The notes: generated from the letters alone by a model not told the origin. A DNA stretch of 46,272 nucleotides from Acidobacteriaceae bacterium (GCA_003133425.1 PKXI01000122.1:44680-90951), one strand, 5' to 3'. Shown: positions 1-7,871, counted from the stretch's first letter. Translations and numbers: made by a program.

Positions 1-404
1 TCGCGGTGCAGCTTGATGGCAACGCTGAAGTCGCCCACGCTCTTGAGCGGTTCGGGCAGCTGGATCTTGCGGCGATCGATCTCAAAGCCGTTCGAGGCCA
101 ACCCGGCGGCGATGTCTGCCGAGGTAACCGAACCGAAGAGATGGCCAGCTTCGCCCGACTTGCGGGTAAAGCTGAGCACGATCGGTTCCAGCTTGGCAAC
201 CAATGCTTCGGCCTGGGTCTTCTCGGTGGCGGAGCGGCGGGCAGCAGCGGACTTCATCTGCTCAATGACGGCCTTGTTGGCCGGGGTAGCCTGCATCGCC
301 AGCTTACGCGGCAGCAGAAAGTTGCGGCCGTAGCCCTCTGCGACCTTCACCACGTCTCCGCGATGGCCCAGATTGTCTACGTCTTCCTTCAGAATAACTT
401 CCAT
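1..404 (-). CDS. rplI: 50S ribosomal protein L9 (3' end outside window)
   Basis: This is the N-terminal 134 codons of ribosomal protein L9, a two-domain protein of the large subunit that binds 23S rRNA. The visible protein begins MEVILKEDVDNLGHRGD and continues with the VKVAEGYGRNFLLPRKLA segment typical of the L9 N-domain, followed by the long connecting helix rich in Ala, Lys and Glu. The start ATG (complement of 402-404) is preceded by a GGAGAG Shine-Dalgarno about 8 nt upstream. The gene runs off the left edge, so its C-terminal domain and stop are not visible. It is last in the rpsF-rpsR-rplI order, separated from rpsR by about 197 bp. In many bacteria dnaB follows rplI; here dnaB lies far away at 39217-40602. 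Confidence 0.95.
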   Translation of the reverse strand, partial: MEVILKEDVDNLGHRGDVVKVAEGYGRNFLLPRKLAMQATPANKAVIEQMKSAAARRSATEKTQAEALVAKLEPIVLSFTRKSGEAGHLFGSVTSADIAAGLASNGFEIDRRKIQLPEPLKSVGDFSVAIKLHR

Positions 405-601
405 GTGAATCTCTCCAGTGTCTCGGGCGGCGGCGCCGGGGCGCTCTTGTCTTTTGGACGAAAGCGGCTCAGATCCGACCGCGCCGCGCAGATTTCAGAG
501 CGGCATCGGAACATTTGTCGCCAGCCAATTTCGTTCCATCGCGGCTTTTTCCCATTACGCAGGAGCGAGCCGCGGCGGACTGGCGACAGCCGTGCCGAAG
601 T

Positions 602-1006
602 TTAGTGCCGCGTGGCAAATGGCAGCAGGGCGATGTTCCGGGCCTGCTTGATGGCGCGGGTCAGGCGGCGCTGGTGCGTGGTGCAAACGCCGGTGAGCCG
701 CCGCGGCACAATCTTGCCGCGCTCGGCCACAAACCCTTGCAACAGCCTTACGTCGCGGTATGGGATCGCGTCGATCTTCTCGGTGCAGAACTTGCAGACC
801 TTCTTGCGGCGGAAGAATTTGCCGCGTCCGCCGGGTCCACCGGAAGGACGGCCGCCAGGTCCGCCAGGCCGGCCGCCTTGGCGGGGGCCCGAACTCGAAC
901 CCGAACCCGAACTCGAACTCGGGCCGGAACTCGGAGTTGAGCCGGATTCGGCCTGAGGTGCAGATGCGCCTGTTTCCGGCGCCTTTCCTTGAGTCTCATC
1001 AGACAT
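602..1006 (-). CDS. rpsR: 30S ribosomal protein S18 with long Ser/Gly N-terminal extension
   Basis: S18 is a small-subunit protein that pairs with S6 on the 16S rRNA platform. Residues about 63-134 are a normal S18 body: [14 protein letters not shown], then [21 protein letters not shown] and the [20 protein letters not shown] tail. Residues 1-62 are an added low-complexity segment of Ser, Gly, Pro and Arg, so the protein is 134 aa against the usual 75-90. The DNA for this segment contains hexamer-like repeats (about 890-925). The start ATG (1004-1006) follows an AGAGGAAA ribosome-binding site. It lies 124 bp after rpsF in the same direction. The extension is presumably disordered; whether it is retained in the mature protein cannot be told from sequence. 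Confidence 0.95.
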   Translation of the reverse strand: MSDETQGKAPETGASAPQAESGSTPSSGPSSSSGSGSSSGPRQGGRPGGPGGRPSGGPGGRGKFFRRKKVCKFCTEKIDAIPYRDVRLLQGFVAERGKIVPRRLTGVCTTHQRRLTRAIKQARNIALLPFATRH

Positions 1007-1130
1007 AGTGTTTCCTCTTTACTCTCTTCGCTTCCGGTGGGCACCATGAGGCGCCGCGGAGCACTGGATCGGGCCGATGCCTATTACCCAATTTGGAAAG
1101 GGCAGGCAACGGCGATTATCGACAACGCTG

Positions 1131-1571
1131 TTAAACTGCGGCCGGGGCTTCGGCAACTTCTGCCGGCGCGGGAGCAGCTACGGGCGCGGCCACAGGCGCA
1201 GCAACTGGCGCTGCAACCGGTTCCGAGCTCACCTTGCGGCGAACTCCGCGCAGGGCCTTCACCTTGGCCAGGCGCTTCTCTTCTTCGTCGATGCGGACGG
1301 TGATGAACTTGATCACCGGCTCGGTTACGCGCAGACGGCGCTCGAGCTCAAGCACTCCGGCGCCATCCGCCTCAATGGTGAGCAGAACGTAGTTTCCGTC
1401 GTTGAACTTGCGCACCATGTAGGCGAGCTTGCGGCGACCCATCTTCTCGACAGTCTTAACCGCGCCGCCGCCAGCCGTGACGGTTGCGCTGAAGCCGGCA
1501 ATCAGCTTGTCGGCATCCTCTTCGGTCACATCGGGCCGAACGATAAACATAACCTCATACACACGGGACAT
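1131..1571 (-). CDS. rpsF: 30S ribosomal protein S6 with Ala/Pro/Val tail
   Basis: S6 binds S18 in the 30S platform. The protein begins MSRVYEVMFIVRPDV, the normal S6 N-terminus, and has the GRRKLAYMVRKFNDGNYVLL core and the VTEPVIKF strand. I chose the ATG at 1569-1571 over an in-frame start 45 nt upstream because it matches the family N-terminus and has an AAAAGGAA ribosome-binding site. The C-terminus (about residues 117-146) is a tail of repeated Pro-Val-Ala-Ala units built from a 12-bp repeat. Predicted length is 146 aa. It begins the rpsF-rpsR-rplI group, 87 bp after pth on the same strand. Confidence 0.95.
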   Translation of the reverse strand: MSRVYEVMFIVRPDVTEEDADKLIAGFSATVTAGGGAVKTVEKMGRRKLAYMVRKFNDGNYVLLTIEADGAGVLELERRLRVTEPVIKFITVRIDEEEKRLAKVKALRGVRRKVSSEPVAAPVAAPVAAPVAAPAPAEVAEAPAAV

Positions 1572-1658
1572 CTGTATTCCTTTTCCGCTGAAGCTCCTTG
1601 GTGCTCCAGCCCTCAACTCTCAATTCATGGTTCAAAAGATCCTGGTTCGCAGCCGTTC

Positions 1659-2333
1659 CTATTTCTGGTCCCTGTTCCCTGATCCCTGATCCCTGTCTTT
1701 CTCTTCTTTCCGATTGAACTCGTTCATCGCGGCCGCCGGTCCCTGCTCGAGAATGCGTCTGGTGGCGGTTGCCACCCTGTCCAGCACCTCGTCAAGAACC
1801 GTCAAATCCGCCTTGCGCATGGGCGAAAGCAGGTAATCCCTGCCTGGACGCCTTCCGCCACCGGCGGCAATTGCTTCAGGTGGTAAGTCGAGCCCCACGC
1901 CAATGCGCAGGCGCAACCACTCCTGACTGCCCAGGGCGCCGGTAACGCTGCGGGCTCCGTTGTGCCCCGCCGGCGAACCGCGTTCCCTGATCTTGAAGGT
2001 TCCCAGTGTCAGGTCCAACTCGTCGTGAATCACGAGCAGGTCCTTTGCTGGGTCCGCTTCAAACTCCTGAACCAGGGCGGCAACTGCAATCCCGCTCAGG
2101 TTCATAAAGGTTTCCGGCTTGGCCAGGACCACCTCGCGCCCTGCGATTCGGCAGGTTGCGGTAACGGCCCGGCAGCGCCGGTTCTGGACCACAACCCCTT
2201 CTTGCTGGGCGATGCGGTCAATGGCCATGAACCCTGCATTGTGCGGGGTCCACAGATACTCCGGACCGGGATTACCCAAACCCACTATCAGGAAGGGGCT
2301 CTTCCGGTCTCGGGATTCGCTTTCTTCGGCCAA
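1659..2333 (-). CDS. pth: Peptidyl-tRNA hydrolase, TTG start
   Basis: This cytoplasmic enzyme cleaves peptidyl-tRNA released during abortive translation. Visible family motifs are FLIVGLGNPGPEY, TPHNAGF with the catalytic His, KPETFMNLSG with the substrate-binding Asn, DELDL with the catalytic Asp, and GSPAGHNGARS. The first in-frame ATG falls after the GLGNPG motif, so initiation must use a non-ATG codon. TTG at 2331-2333 fits and lies only 3 nt after the rplY stop, suggesting coupled translation. The last dozen codons (DRDQGSGNRDQK) are encoded by a degenerate 7-bp tandem array, so the C-terminal tail seems to have been shaped by repeat expansion rather than by the family fold. Length is 224 aa. 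Confidence 0.95.
   Translation of the reverse strand: MAEESESRDRKSPFLIVGLGNPGPEYLWTPHNAGFMAIDRIAQQEGVVVQNRRCRAVTATCRIAGREVVLAKPETFMNLSGIAVAALVQEFEADPAKDLLVIHDELDLTLGTFKIRERGSPAGHNGARSVTGALGSQEWLRLRIGVGLDLPPEAIAAGGGRRPGRDYLLSPMRKADLTVLDEVLDRVATATRRILEQGPAAAMNEFNRKEEKDRDQGSGNRDQK
1667..1694. repeat. Heptad tandem array at pth 3' end
   Basis: There are four consecutive 7-bp units: ggtccct, gttccct, gatccct, gatccct. The array lies within the last codons of pth and ends about 6 bp from its stop. It belongs to the same degenerate family as the arrays at 3115, 3210, 16674, 21044 and 39222. Confidence 0.7.
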
Positions 2334-2336
2334 GGC

Positions 2337-3047
2337 TTACTTCTTTGCCCCGCCGCCGTCTGCCTTCTTGGCTCCGGCTTCAGGCTCGGCCTTGCCCTTC
2401 TTGGCAACTTCGGGCTCAGCCGCGGCCGTCGCGGCCGTTGCCGCTGCAATCGCTGCTGCCTCAGTCTCTGCTGCGGTCGGCGCTTCTTCGCGAATCGAAA
2501 CCACGTGGGCTACAGTCGCATCCTCGGCACTGAGAAACTTGATTTTGTCCGAGTGCGGCAGGTCGCCGACGCGAAGAACCCCATACATCTCCAGCCCGCT
2601 CACGTCGAGATCGATATGGCTGGGAATGTTCTCAGGCAGACACTCGATTTCCACCTGGCGCATTACCTGGTCCAGAATGCCTCCGGAGGTCTTCACGCCC
2701 ACCGGAATGCCCAGCAACTTGACGCGCACTTTCACGCGGAGAACCTTGTCCAGCGCGATGCGCTTCAGGTCGATGTGGATCAGGCGGTCGTTGATCGGCT
2801 CGCGCTGCCAGTCGACAATCATGGCTTTGGCCGCGGACTGGCCGGAAATTTCCACGTCGAAGATGGTGTTGTGGCCGGTCTCTGAAAACAGGATCCGGGA
2901 AATCTGTTTGGGCTCTACTTCAATGGCAACCGGGTCATGTCCGGGGCCGTAAAGCACGGCAGGAATCTTGCCGGCGACACGTACGCGGCGCGCGGCGTTC
3001 TTGTTGAACTTGCCCTCACGGGCTTTGGCTACGACTACTTCTGGCAT
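2337..3047 (-). CDS. rplY: 50S ribosomal protein L25 (CTC-type general stress form)
   Basis: L25 binds 5S rRNA. The protein starts MPEVVVAKAREGKFNKNAARRVR and continues with GKIPAVLYGPG, the 5S-rRNA-binding N-domain, followed by a TL5/CTC beta domain (about residues 95-185, with GVKTSGGILDQVMRQVEIECLP and the ISVPSHIDLDVSGL-type region). A C-terminal Ala/Glu/Lys-rich tail covers about residues 190-236. The ATG at 3045-3047 is preferred; a GTG 30 nt upstream (3075-3077) is in frame but adds ten residues not typical of the family. It is followed after 3 nt by pth, and prs lies upstream, a common bacterial order. Confidence 0.95.
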   Translation of the reverse strand: MPEVVVAKAREGKFNKNAARRVRVAGKIPAVLYGPGHDPVAIEVEPKQISRILFSETGHNTIFDVEISGQSAAKAMIVDWQREPINDRLIHIDLKRIALDKVLRVKVRVKLLGIPVGVKTSGGILDQVMRQVEIECLPENIPSHIDLDVSGLEMYGVLRVGDLPHSDKIKFLSAEDATVAHVVSIREEAPTAAETEAAAIAAATAATAAAEPEVAKKGKAEPEAGAKKADGGGAKK

Positions 3048-3114
3048 TGCGGTCTCTCGTTTCCTTGTATCGGGCACGGGCCGATTGGGGTCCGCTCCCT
3101 TTGTTGGAGCCAGG

Positions 3115-3142
3115 GATCAGGGGTCAGGGATCAGGGGTCAGA
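3115..3142. repeat. Heptad tandem array between prs and rplY (copy 1)
   Basis: The four units gatcagg, ggtcagg, gatcagg, ggtcaga follow one another with exact 7-bp period. Read on the other strand it matches the array at 3210-3237 over 18 bp, so the two arrays form an inverted pair about 70 bp apart in the prs-rplY spacer. Confidence 0.8.
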
Positions 3143-3209
3143 AAAACTGCATTCCGAGCCCTGTCTGTCGTCTGCCTGTCGCCGGCTATTCGTTGTCGTT
3201 ACGGGCCAT

Positions 3210-3237
3210 TGATCCCTGAAACCTGATCCCTGACCCC
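3210..3237. repeat. Heptad tandem array at prs stop codon (copy 2)
   Basis: The units tgatccc, tgaaacc, tgatccc, tgacccc abut the prs stop codon (3240-3242). They are inverted relative to the array at 3115-3142 and could pair with it in the transcript. Confidence 0.8.
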
Positions 3238-3239
3238 TG

Positions 3240-4337
3240 TTAGTTGAACAGCGAACTTACGCTGGTCTCCATGTGGATGCTTTCGATGGCCGCGCCCAGC
3301 AGGCCGGCGATCGAAAGCACTTTAATCTTAGGCAACTTCTGTGCTGCTTCGCGCAGGGGAATCGTGTCGGTGACAACCAACTGTTCCAGGCGCGAGGCCG
3401 CGATGCGCTCAATGGCCGGGCCTGATAGCACGGCGTGGCTGGCGCATGCGTAAACTGAATTCGCGCCCGCGGCGTAAAGGGCATCAACGGTCTTCACCAG
3501 CGTGCCGGCTGTGTCGATGATGTCGTCGATGATGAGGCAGGTCTTGCCGTTCACATCGCCCACCACGTTCATCACTTCGGCAACGTTCATGTCGGTGCGG
3601 CGCTTGTCCACAATGGCCAGCGGCGCTTTAATCTTCTGCGCAAAGAACCGCGCCCGCTCCACGCCGCCGGCGTCGGGTGAAACCACAATCAGATTGGGCA
3701 GCTGGAGCTGGTTGAAGTAGCTCACCAGCACCGGGCTGGCGAAGAGGTGGTCGACGGGAATGTTGAAGAAGCCCTGAATCTGGGCGGCGTGCAGGTCGAC
3801 GAAAAGCGCGCGATTGGCGCCGGCCGTGGTCAGCAAATCGGCGATGAGCTTGGCGCTTATGGCCACGCGAGGGCGGTCTTTGCGATCCTGCCGGGCGTAC
3901 CCGTAGTAGGGCACCACCACCGTGATCCTGGCCGCCGAGGCCCGCTTGAGTGCGTCAATCATCACCAAAAGCTCCACCAGGTGCTGGTCCACCGGATAGC
4001 AGGTGGGCTGCACCACAAACACATCCACTCCGCGCACGTTTTCGAGGAGTTGGAAGTACACTTCGCCATCGGCAAAGCGCTGAATTTTGACTTCGCCCAC
4101 CGGAACTCCGATGTGGCGGCCGATCTCCTCGGCCAGCGGCTTATTAGCCGTCCCGCTGAAGAGCTTGAAGCGCTTGTCCTCGCTCAGGTTGCGGGTCCGT
4201 TTGCGCTCGACTGCCGGTTTCGCATCCTTGGCAGCGCCCTGTTGGGGATCCTTCGCCGTGGAATCCTTGCCGGCGCCGTCCCGTTGACCTTCAGGCTTTT
4301 TGTCTTCCGCTGTCGCAGTCAATGTTCCCGCATCCAT
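3240..4337 (-). CDS. prs: Ribose-phosphate pyrophosphokinase with N-terminal extension
   Basis: This enzyme makes PRPP from ribose 5-phosphate and ATP, feeding purine, pyrimidine, His and Trp synthesis. The family fold begins near residue 56 (FKLFSGTANKPLAEEI), followed by KIQRFADGEVY, YYGYARQDRKDRPR, the DLHAAQIQGFF loop, VSPDAGGVERA and the PRPP-binding loop LIIDDIIDTAGT. The first ~50 residues form an extra Lys/Asp/Ala-rich segment, making the protein 365 aa against the usual ~315. The ATG (4335-4337) has a strong GGAGGT site 9 nt upstream, so the extension is probably translated. An alternative start near residue 50 cannot be excluded. It lies directly downstream of tRNA-Gln and upstream of rplY. 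Confidence 0.95.
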   Translation of the reverse strand: MDAGTLTATAEDKKPEGQRDGAGKDSTAKDPQQGAAKDAKPAVERKRTRNLSEDKRFKLFSGTANKPLAEEIGRHIGVPVGEVKIQRFADGEVYFQLLENVRGVDVFVVQPTCYPVDQHLVELLVMIDALKRASAARITVVVPYYGYARQDRKDRPRVAISAKLIADLLTTAGANRALFVDLHAAQIQGFFNIPVDHLFASPVLVSYFNQLQLPNLIVVSPDAGGVERARFFAQKIKAPLAIVDKRRTDMNVAEVMNVVGDVNGKTCLIIDDIIDTAGTLVKTVDALYAAGANSVYACASHAVLSGPAIERIAASRLEQLVVTDTIPLREAAQKLPKIKVLSIAGLLGAAIESIHMETSVSSLFN

Positions 4338-4390
4338 TTCCGACTACCTCCAAGCTGGTTGGCTTTGGCTGTTCTTCGGGCCCTGAATTC

Positions 4391-4454
4391 AATTCTCAGT
4401 TTTCAGTCAAGGTCTTTTGTGCGAGCCCAAAACTGACGACTAACCACTGAGAAC
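4391..4454. repeat. Degenerate heptad segments, inverted pair
   Basis: Two short segments with approximate 7-bp period, ttctcag-ttttcag at 4393-4406 and ctgacga-ctaacca-ctgagaa at 4433-4453, lie in opposite orientation between tRNA-Gln and prs. They resemble the clearer heptad arrays elsewhere but are more decayed. Confidence 0.45.
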
Positions 4455-4466
4455 TCCTGCAAAACC

Positions 4467-4540
4467 TGGCTGGGCGACCAGGATTCGAACCTGGACAAGT
4501 GCCTCCAAAGGGCACTGTCCTACCATTAGACGATCGCCCA
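4467..4540 (-). tRNA. tRNA-Gln (anticodon TTG)
   Basis: The complement folds as a complete 74-nt tRNA. The acceptor stem TGGGCGA pairs with TCGCCCA, the anticodon loop CTTTGGA is closed by GTGCC/GGCAC, and the T-arm contains GGTTCGAATCC. The 3' CCA is encoded. Loop positions 34-36 read TTG, giving Gln. It sits between ispE and prs on the same strand, a placement seen in other bacteria. Confidence 0.96.
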
Positions 4541-4594
4541 ACTTGAGCAGCCGTTCGCGAGTTTCGCTTGCGGAACGGACGGCTGTCAATGAAC

Positions 4595-5749
4595 TTATTG
4601 CATGAGCATTTCGCGCCAGTAGGCTGAGCGCGGCAGGGTACGGGTCAAAGTGCTCCGAACTCCGGCCGGCCGCAAACGTTCGCAAGCCGCTTCCGCATCT
4701 CCGCGGGTCAGGTACAACCCGTAGAGTGCCGAACCGGACCCGGACAGCGAAGCCACTAACGACGAGGAAATGCCGGCTGCCTCCGGAGTGCCCGGGCCCG
4801 CAAGAAGACGCTTGATTTCTGCAAGGGAAGGATGCTGGGGAAACACGACCCGTTCAAAGTCGTTCTGGATCCAGCTACTGATCCCGGTGCGGACAAGCGC
4901 GGACTCTTGTGGTCCGGCCAGGTTCTCGCCAACAGGGAGAACACCGGAGGAGCCTGTTCCCGGCCGTCCCCGCGGAATTTCTCCCGCAAAGGCTCTGGCA
5001 TAGGCACGGCTCAACTCATTCAGTTTATCTGTACTGGCCTCGGCGGTCAAACCCTCGACGGCGCAGAGCGCATCCCAGTCGCGAAAGGCCTGGGCCGTGG
5101 AGACGCCGATTTCCGGCGTGGCCACCACGCACCAGACGGGCTCAATGTCCGGCAGGGGGCGGACTTCCTGGCCCCGGTCGACGCCCAGGACCGTGCCACC
5201 GATCAGAAACAAAGGCACATCCGAGCCGACCTGGGCTGCGATTTCCAGCCGTTGGGTCATCCGGGTGCCCCAAGTCTCGCCTTTGAGACCTGGGATTCGA
5301 CGATCCTCATCTCCCACCGCCTGCCGGGTATCCCACCCTTCGAGCGCTTCTTGCTCGAAGGGTGGGATACCACGAACCCCATTCTCAATTCCGAGTTCCG
5401 CCTCCAGACCAACCAGTGCCGCCACCGCATTCGCCGAGCCGGCCCCCAACCCACCCTGAACCGGCAGCCGCTTTTCGATGTGGATCTCAACTTCAGCCTT
5501 ACGGCCGAACGCCTTCAGCGCCAGCTCGACCATCTTCCAGGCGGTGTTGCGGCTGTCAGTAGGCACACGAATGTCGTCCGAAGTCACACGCAACGAAGTT
5601 GTATCTGCGGGCCTCGCCGTCACCGTTACAACGTCGTACAACTCGAGGGTCTGGTAGACCGTGGCCAGCCCGTGAAATCCATCGGGTCGCGGCGCTCCAA
5701 TGCCGAGGCCAAGGTTGATCTTCGCGTGGGAACGAACGGCGGTGGGCAT
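4595..5749 (-). CDS. ispE: 4-diphosphocytidyl-2-C-methyl-D-erythritol kinase with repeat-derived insertion
   Basis: IspE is a GHMP-fold kinase of the MEP isoprenoid pathway that phosphorylates CDP-methylerythritol at the 2-hydroxyl. Visible motifs are SHAKINLGLGIG with the catalytic Lys (residue 10), RPDGFH, the ATP loop PVQGGLGAGSANA (96-108), QVGSDVPLFL with the catalytic Asp (178) and the C-terminal SLSGSGSALYG (334-344). At 384 aa it is about 100 residues longer than E. coli IspE. About 40 of these (roughly 122-163) lie between the ATP-loop helix and the GSDVP motif and are encoded by a repeat block at 5263-5381. A second longer segment lies around 255-290. All conserved catalytic motifs are intact, so it is probably functional. 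Confidence 0.95.
   Translation of the reverse strand: MPTAVRSHAKINLGLGIGAPRPDGFHGLATVYQTLELYDVVTVTARPADTTSLRVTSDDIRVPTDSRNTAWKMVELALKAFGRKAEVEIHIEKRLPVQGGLGAGSANAVAALVGLEAELGIENGVRGIPPFEQEALEGWDTRQAVGDEDRRIPGLKGETWGTRMTQRLEIAAQVGSDVPLFLIGGTVLGVDRGQEVRPLPDIEPVWCVVATPEIGVSTAQAFRDWDALCAVEGLTAEASTDKLNELSRAYARAFAGEIPRGRPGTGSSGVLPVGENLAGPQESALVRTGISSWIQNDFERVVFPQHPSLAEIKRLLAGPGTPEAAGISSSLVASLSGSGSALYGLYLTRGDAEAACERLRPAGVRSTLTRTLPRSAYWREMLMQ
5263..5381. repeat. Pair of REP-like palindromes inserted in frame in ispE
   Basis: The block begins gggtgcccc, contains a first hairpin (5268-5294, arms gtctc/gagac plus flanking pairs) and a second, perfect 19-bp inverted repeat (arms 5327-5345 and 5353-5371, 7-nt loop), and ends cacgaacccca. 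The same head gggtgcccca occurs at 27222 and 30250, and the same tail cacgaacccc at 27266. The core cccttcgagc/gctcgaaggg resembles the hairpin at 30255-30285. The block is read through without a stop as part of ispE. Confidence 0.85.
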
Positions 5750-5907
5750 ACCGGTTCATTGTAGGGCCTGCCGCATTTGGAGTGAGAAGCTGAAAGTGGC
5801 GCAGCCCAGCACAAAGTTGCCGGCCGCACCTCCAAAAGCCTTATGAAAACAGGGAACTTCGGGAGTAAACTCTGCGTAGAACTTTGGGAACAGATGCGGG
5901 AGCTTCC

Positions 5908-6105
5908 ATGCACTTCCTTGTTTTTGCCATCGCACTCTACTTTGTGCCGACCATCATTGCGGCGGCCCGGCAAACGCACAACGCAACAGGAATCCTCTTG
6001 CTGAACGTCTTTTTTGGCTGGACCGTGATCGGCTGGTTCGTCGCGTTCCTGATGGCCATCTGCTCTGCCCCCTATTACGCCCACTTCTATCGTCGCGGAT
6101 GGTGA
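5908..6105 (+). CDS. Small membrane protein, superinfection immunity family
   Basis: This 65-residue protein has two hydrophobic segments. The first (MHFLVFAIALYFVPTIIAA) is followed by a polar loop with RQTHNATG, then LLLNVFFGWTVIGWFVAFLMA. The pattern YFVPTIIAAAR..HN...I..LN...GWTVIGW is that of the Imm_superinfect (T4 Imm-like) family, which is widespread on bacterial chromosomes and whose role outside phage is not established. The ATG at 5908 has a GGGAG site 5 nt upstream; an upstream TTG at 5884 is less likely. Its end overlaps the start of the next gene by 7 nt, so the two are probably translated together. Confidence 0.8.
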   Translation: MHFLVFAIALYFVPTIIAAARQTHNATGILLLNVFFGWTVIGWFVAFLMAICSAPYYAHFYRRGW

Positions 6106-7871
6106 GGGCAGGAGCCGGCTTGCCTCAGCCGCACTGGACTTTGCGCGACTGGCTCGCCGCAGCCGGACTCTTTCTGGCCACGGCGGGCGTCGTACTGTGG
6201 CAAAACGCGCATGTGGCGGTCCTGTTCGATCTGAGCTACATTCTCAACACTGCGGCGCGCATCGCCCTCGGCCAGATGCCGTACCGCGACTTTCCCCTGG
6301 CACACGCGCCGCTCACGTTTCTCATTCAGGCCGCGATTATTCGTCTCACCGGCCGCGTCATCTTTCACCACGTGCTCTACACGGTTTTGATCGGCGGCCT
6401 GGCCTCGGTGCTCGCGTGGAGGATCGCGTTCGGTTCGCTGCACGGGCGCGTGAGGGCAGCTTGGCCCACGGCGCTGCTCGTTGCCGCGCCGCTCTGCGTT
6501 CTGGGCATCTACTGCATCGTGCCCAATCCCGAGTACGACTGCGACTGCGGTTTCTGGATTCTGGTTGCGGTTTGGATGCTGCTGCGGCTCGATGCCGAGC
6601 CCGGCGCTCGGTTCGGCTTTGCCGCCGGAGCGGCGCTTTGCGTGCCGCTCTTCTTCAAACAAAACATGGGGCTGCCGTTCTTGCTGGTAGCCGTCGGCGC
6701 CGTTCTGCTGTCGCTGGCGCTGAACGGTCGCCGGCACTGGCAAAATCCGGCCACTGGGCCCACCCTGCTCACGCTGTTCTCCGTTCTGGCCGGCGCGTGC
6801 GTCACGCTCGCGACAGCCGTGCTTGTGCTCCATTGGACGGCCGGCATCGGCAACTACGTTCACTGGACGATTGAGTATGCCGGGCAGCGGCGCTTGCCCG
6901 GATTCAGCCTCATGCTCGGCGTCTATCGCGACCCCTCGCTGCTGGGGACGCTGCCGTGCGTCACCGTTGCCTTGGTGCTTTTGTGGGTGGGACCGAAACT
7001 CCGCTGGACGCGCATCGCGGCCTTCGCCCTGATGGCCGCGCCGTTCGTCTTCACGCTCGCCTCCTTGTTCCTTTACGACGACGCCGACGAACGCGGCGAC
7101 AGCCTGCTGGCGCTCTGGCCGCTGCTGCTGGTTCTCGCCGCGGCACTGACGATCGCGAATCTGTTCCGCCTGCGAAGTGAAACATCTCTGCGCGCGTTTT
7201 TGCCGCTGGTTCTATTGGCCGCCATCCACGGCACGTTCATGTCGCAGCAGCTTTGGGGATCGACGTACGCGATCTGGCCGTTGCTCGCGCTGCTGGTGGC
7301 AGAGATGCTCGCGTTCCTGAATGGGTCCCTTGACGGGATCAGGGAGGGAATCGCAGCGCGCGCCGCGTCGGCATGGTTTGTGCCCGCGCTTGCAGCGCTC
7401 ATCTCCGTCACGCTGCTCGTATGCGGCGGGTTCTATACGGCCAGCGAGGAACGGCTCTCGTACGCGTATTTTCCTGACGGGCCGCCTGTGCATTCCGCGT
7501 TTCCGCAGCTTGCCGGCCTGGCCACGCCGGGGCCGTACCTGCCGGAGATCGACGACCTTCTGCGCTACACCCAGGCCAACATCCCGTTTGATGACGGGAT
7601 TGTTCTGCTTCCTGGCGAGGAACCGTTCTACTTTGCTACCGGCCGCGTACCGCGCTTTCCGGTGCCATTCTTCGATCCGACCATCGATCCGTATTCGCCT
7701 GCTGAGATCGCGTCGCTGGTGCGGTCACGAAACATCCACTGGCTGATCGCGAAGCGCGACTTGCAGACCAAAGAGGATCCAACCCCGCAGCGCGAGGCAA
7801 CGATGAATTTGCTGATGAGTGATTTCAAGCTGGCAGCCCGGCTGCATGGGTACGATGTGTACCGGCGGTAG
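6099..7871 (+). CDS. GT-C-like integral membrane glycosyltransferase
   Basis: The protein has 590 aa with about 11 hydrophobic segments spread over residues 15-450 and a soluble C-terminal domain (about 450-590). The first extracytoplasmic loop contains GQMPYRDFPLAHAPLTF, like the PYrDF...HpPl pattern of ArnT/PMT-type glycosyltransferases that use lipid-linked sugars. A Cys/Asp-rich motif, NPEYDCDCGFW, lies near residue 145. The ATG at 6099 overlaps the upstream small membrane gene. No sugar cluster adjoins it, so donor and acceptor are unknown. It could also be a hypothetical polytopic membrane protein of unrelated function; the assignment rests on topology and the loop motif. Confidence 0.7.
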   Translation: MVRAGAGLPQPHWTLRDWLAAAGLFLATAGVVLWQNAHVAVLFDLSYILNTAARIALGQMPYRDFPLAHAPLTFLIQAAIIRLTGRVIFHHVLYTVLIGGLASVLAWRIAFGSLHGRVRAAWPTALLVAAPLCVLGIYCIVPNPEYDCDCGFWILVAVWMLLRLDAEPGARFGFAAGAALCVPLFFKQNMGLPFLLVAVGAVLLSLALNGRRHWQNPATGPTLLTLFSVLAGACVTLATAVLVLHWTAGIGNYVHWTIEYAGQRRLPGFSLMLGVYRDPSLLGTLPCVTVALVLLWVGPKLRWTRIAAFALMAAPFVFTLASLFLYDDADERGDSLLALWPLLLVLAAALTIANLFRLRSETSLRAFLPLVLLAAIHGTFMSQQLWGSTYAIWPLLALLVAEMLAFLNGSLDGIREGIAARAASAWFVPALAALISVTLLVCGGFYTASEERLSYAYFPDGPPVHSAFPQLAGLATPGPYLPEIDDLLRYTQANIPFDDGIVLLPGEEPFYFATGRVPRFPVPFFDPTIDPYSPAEIASLVRSRNIHWLIAKRDLQTKEDPTPQREATMNLLMSDFKLAARLHGYDVYRR

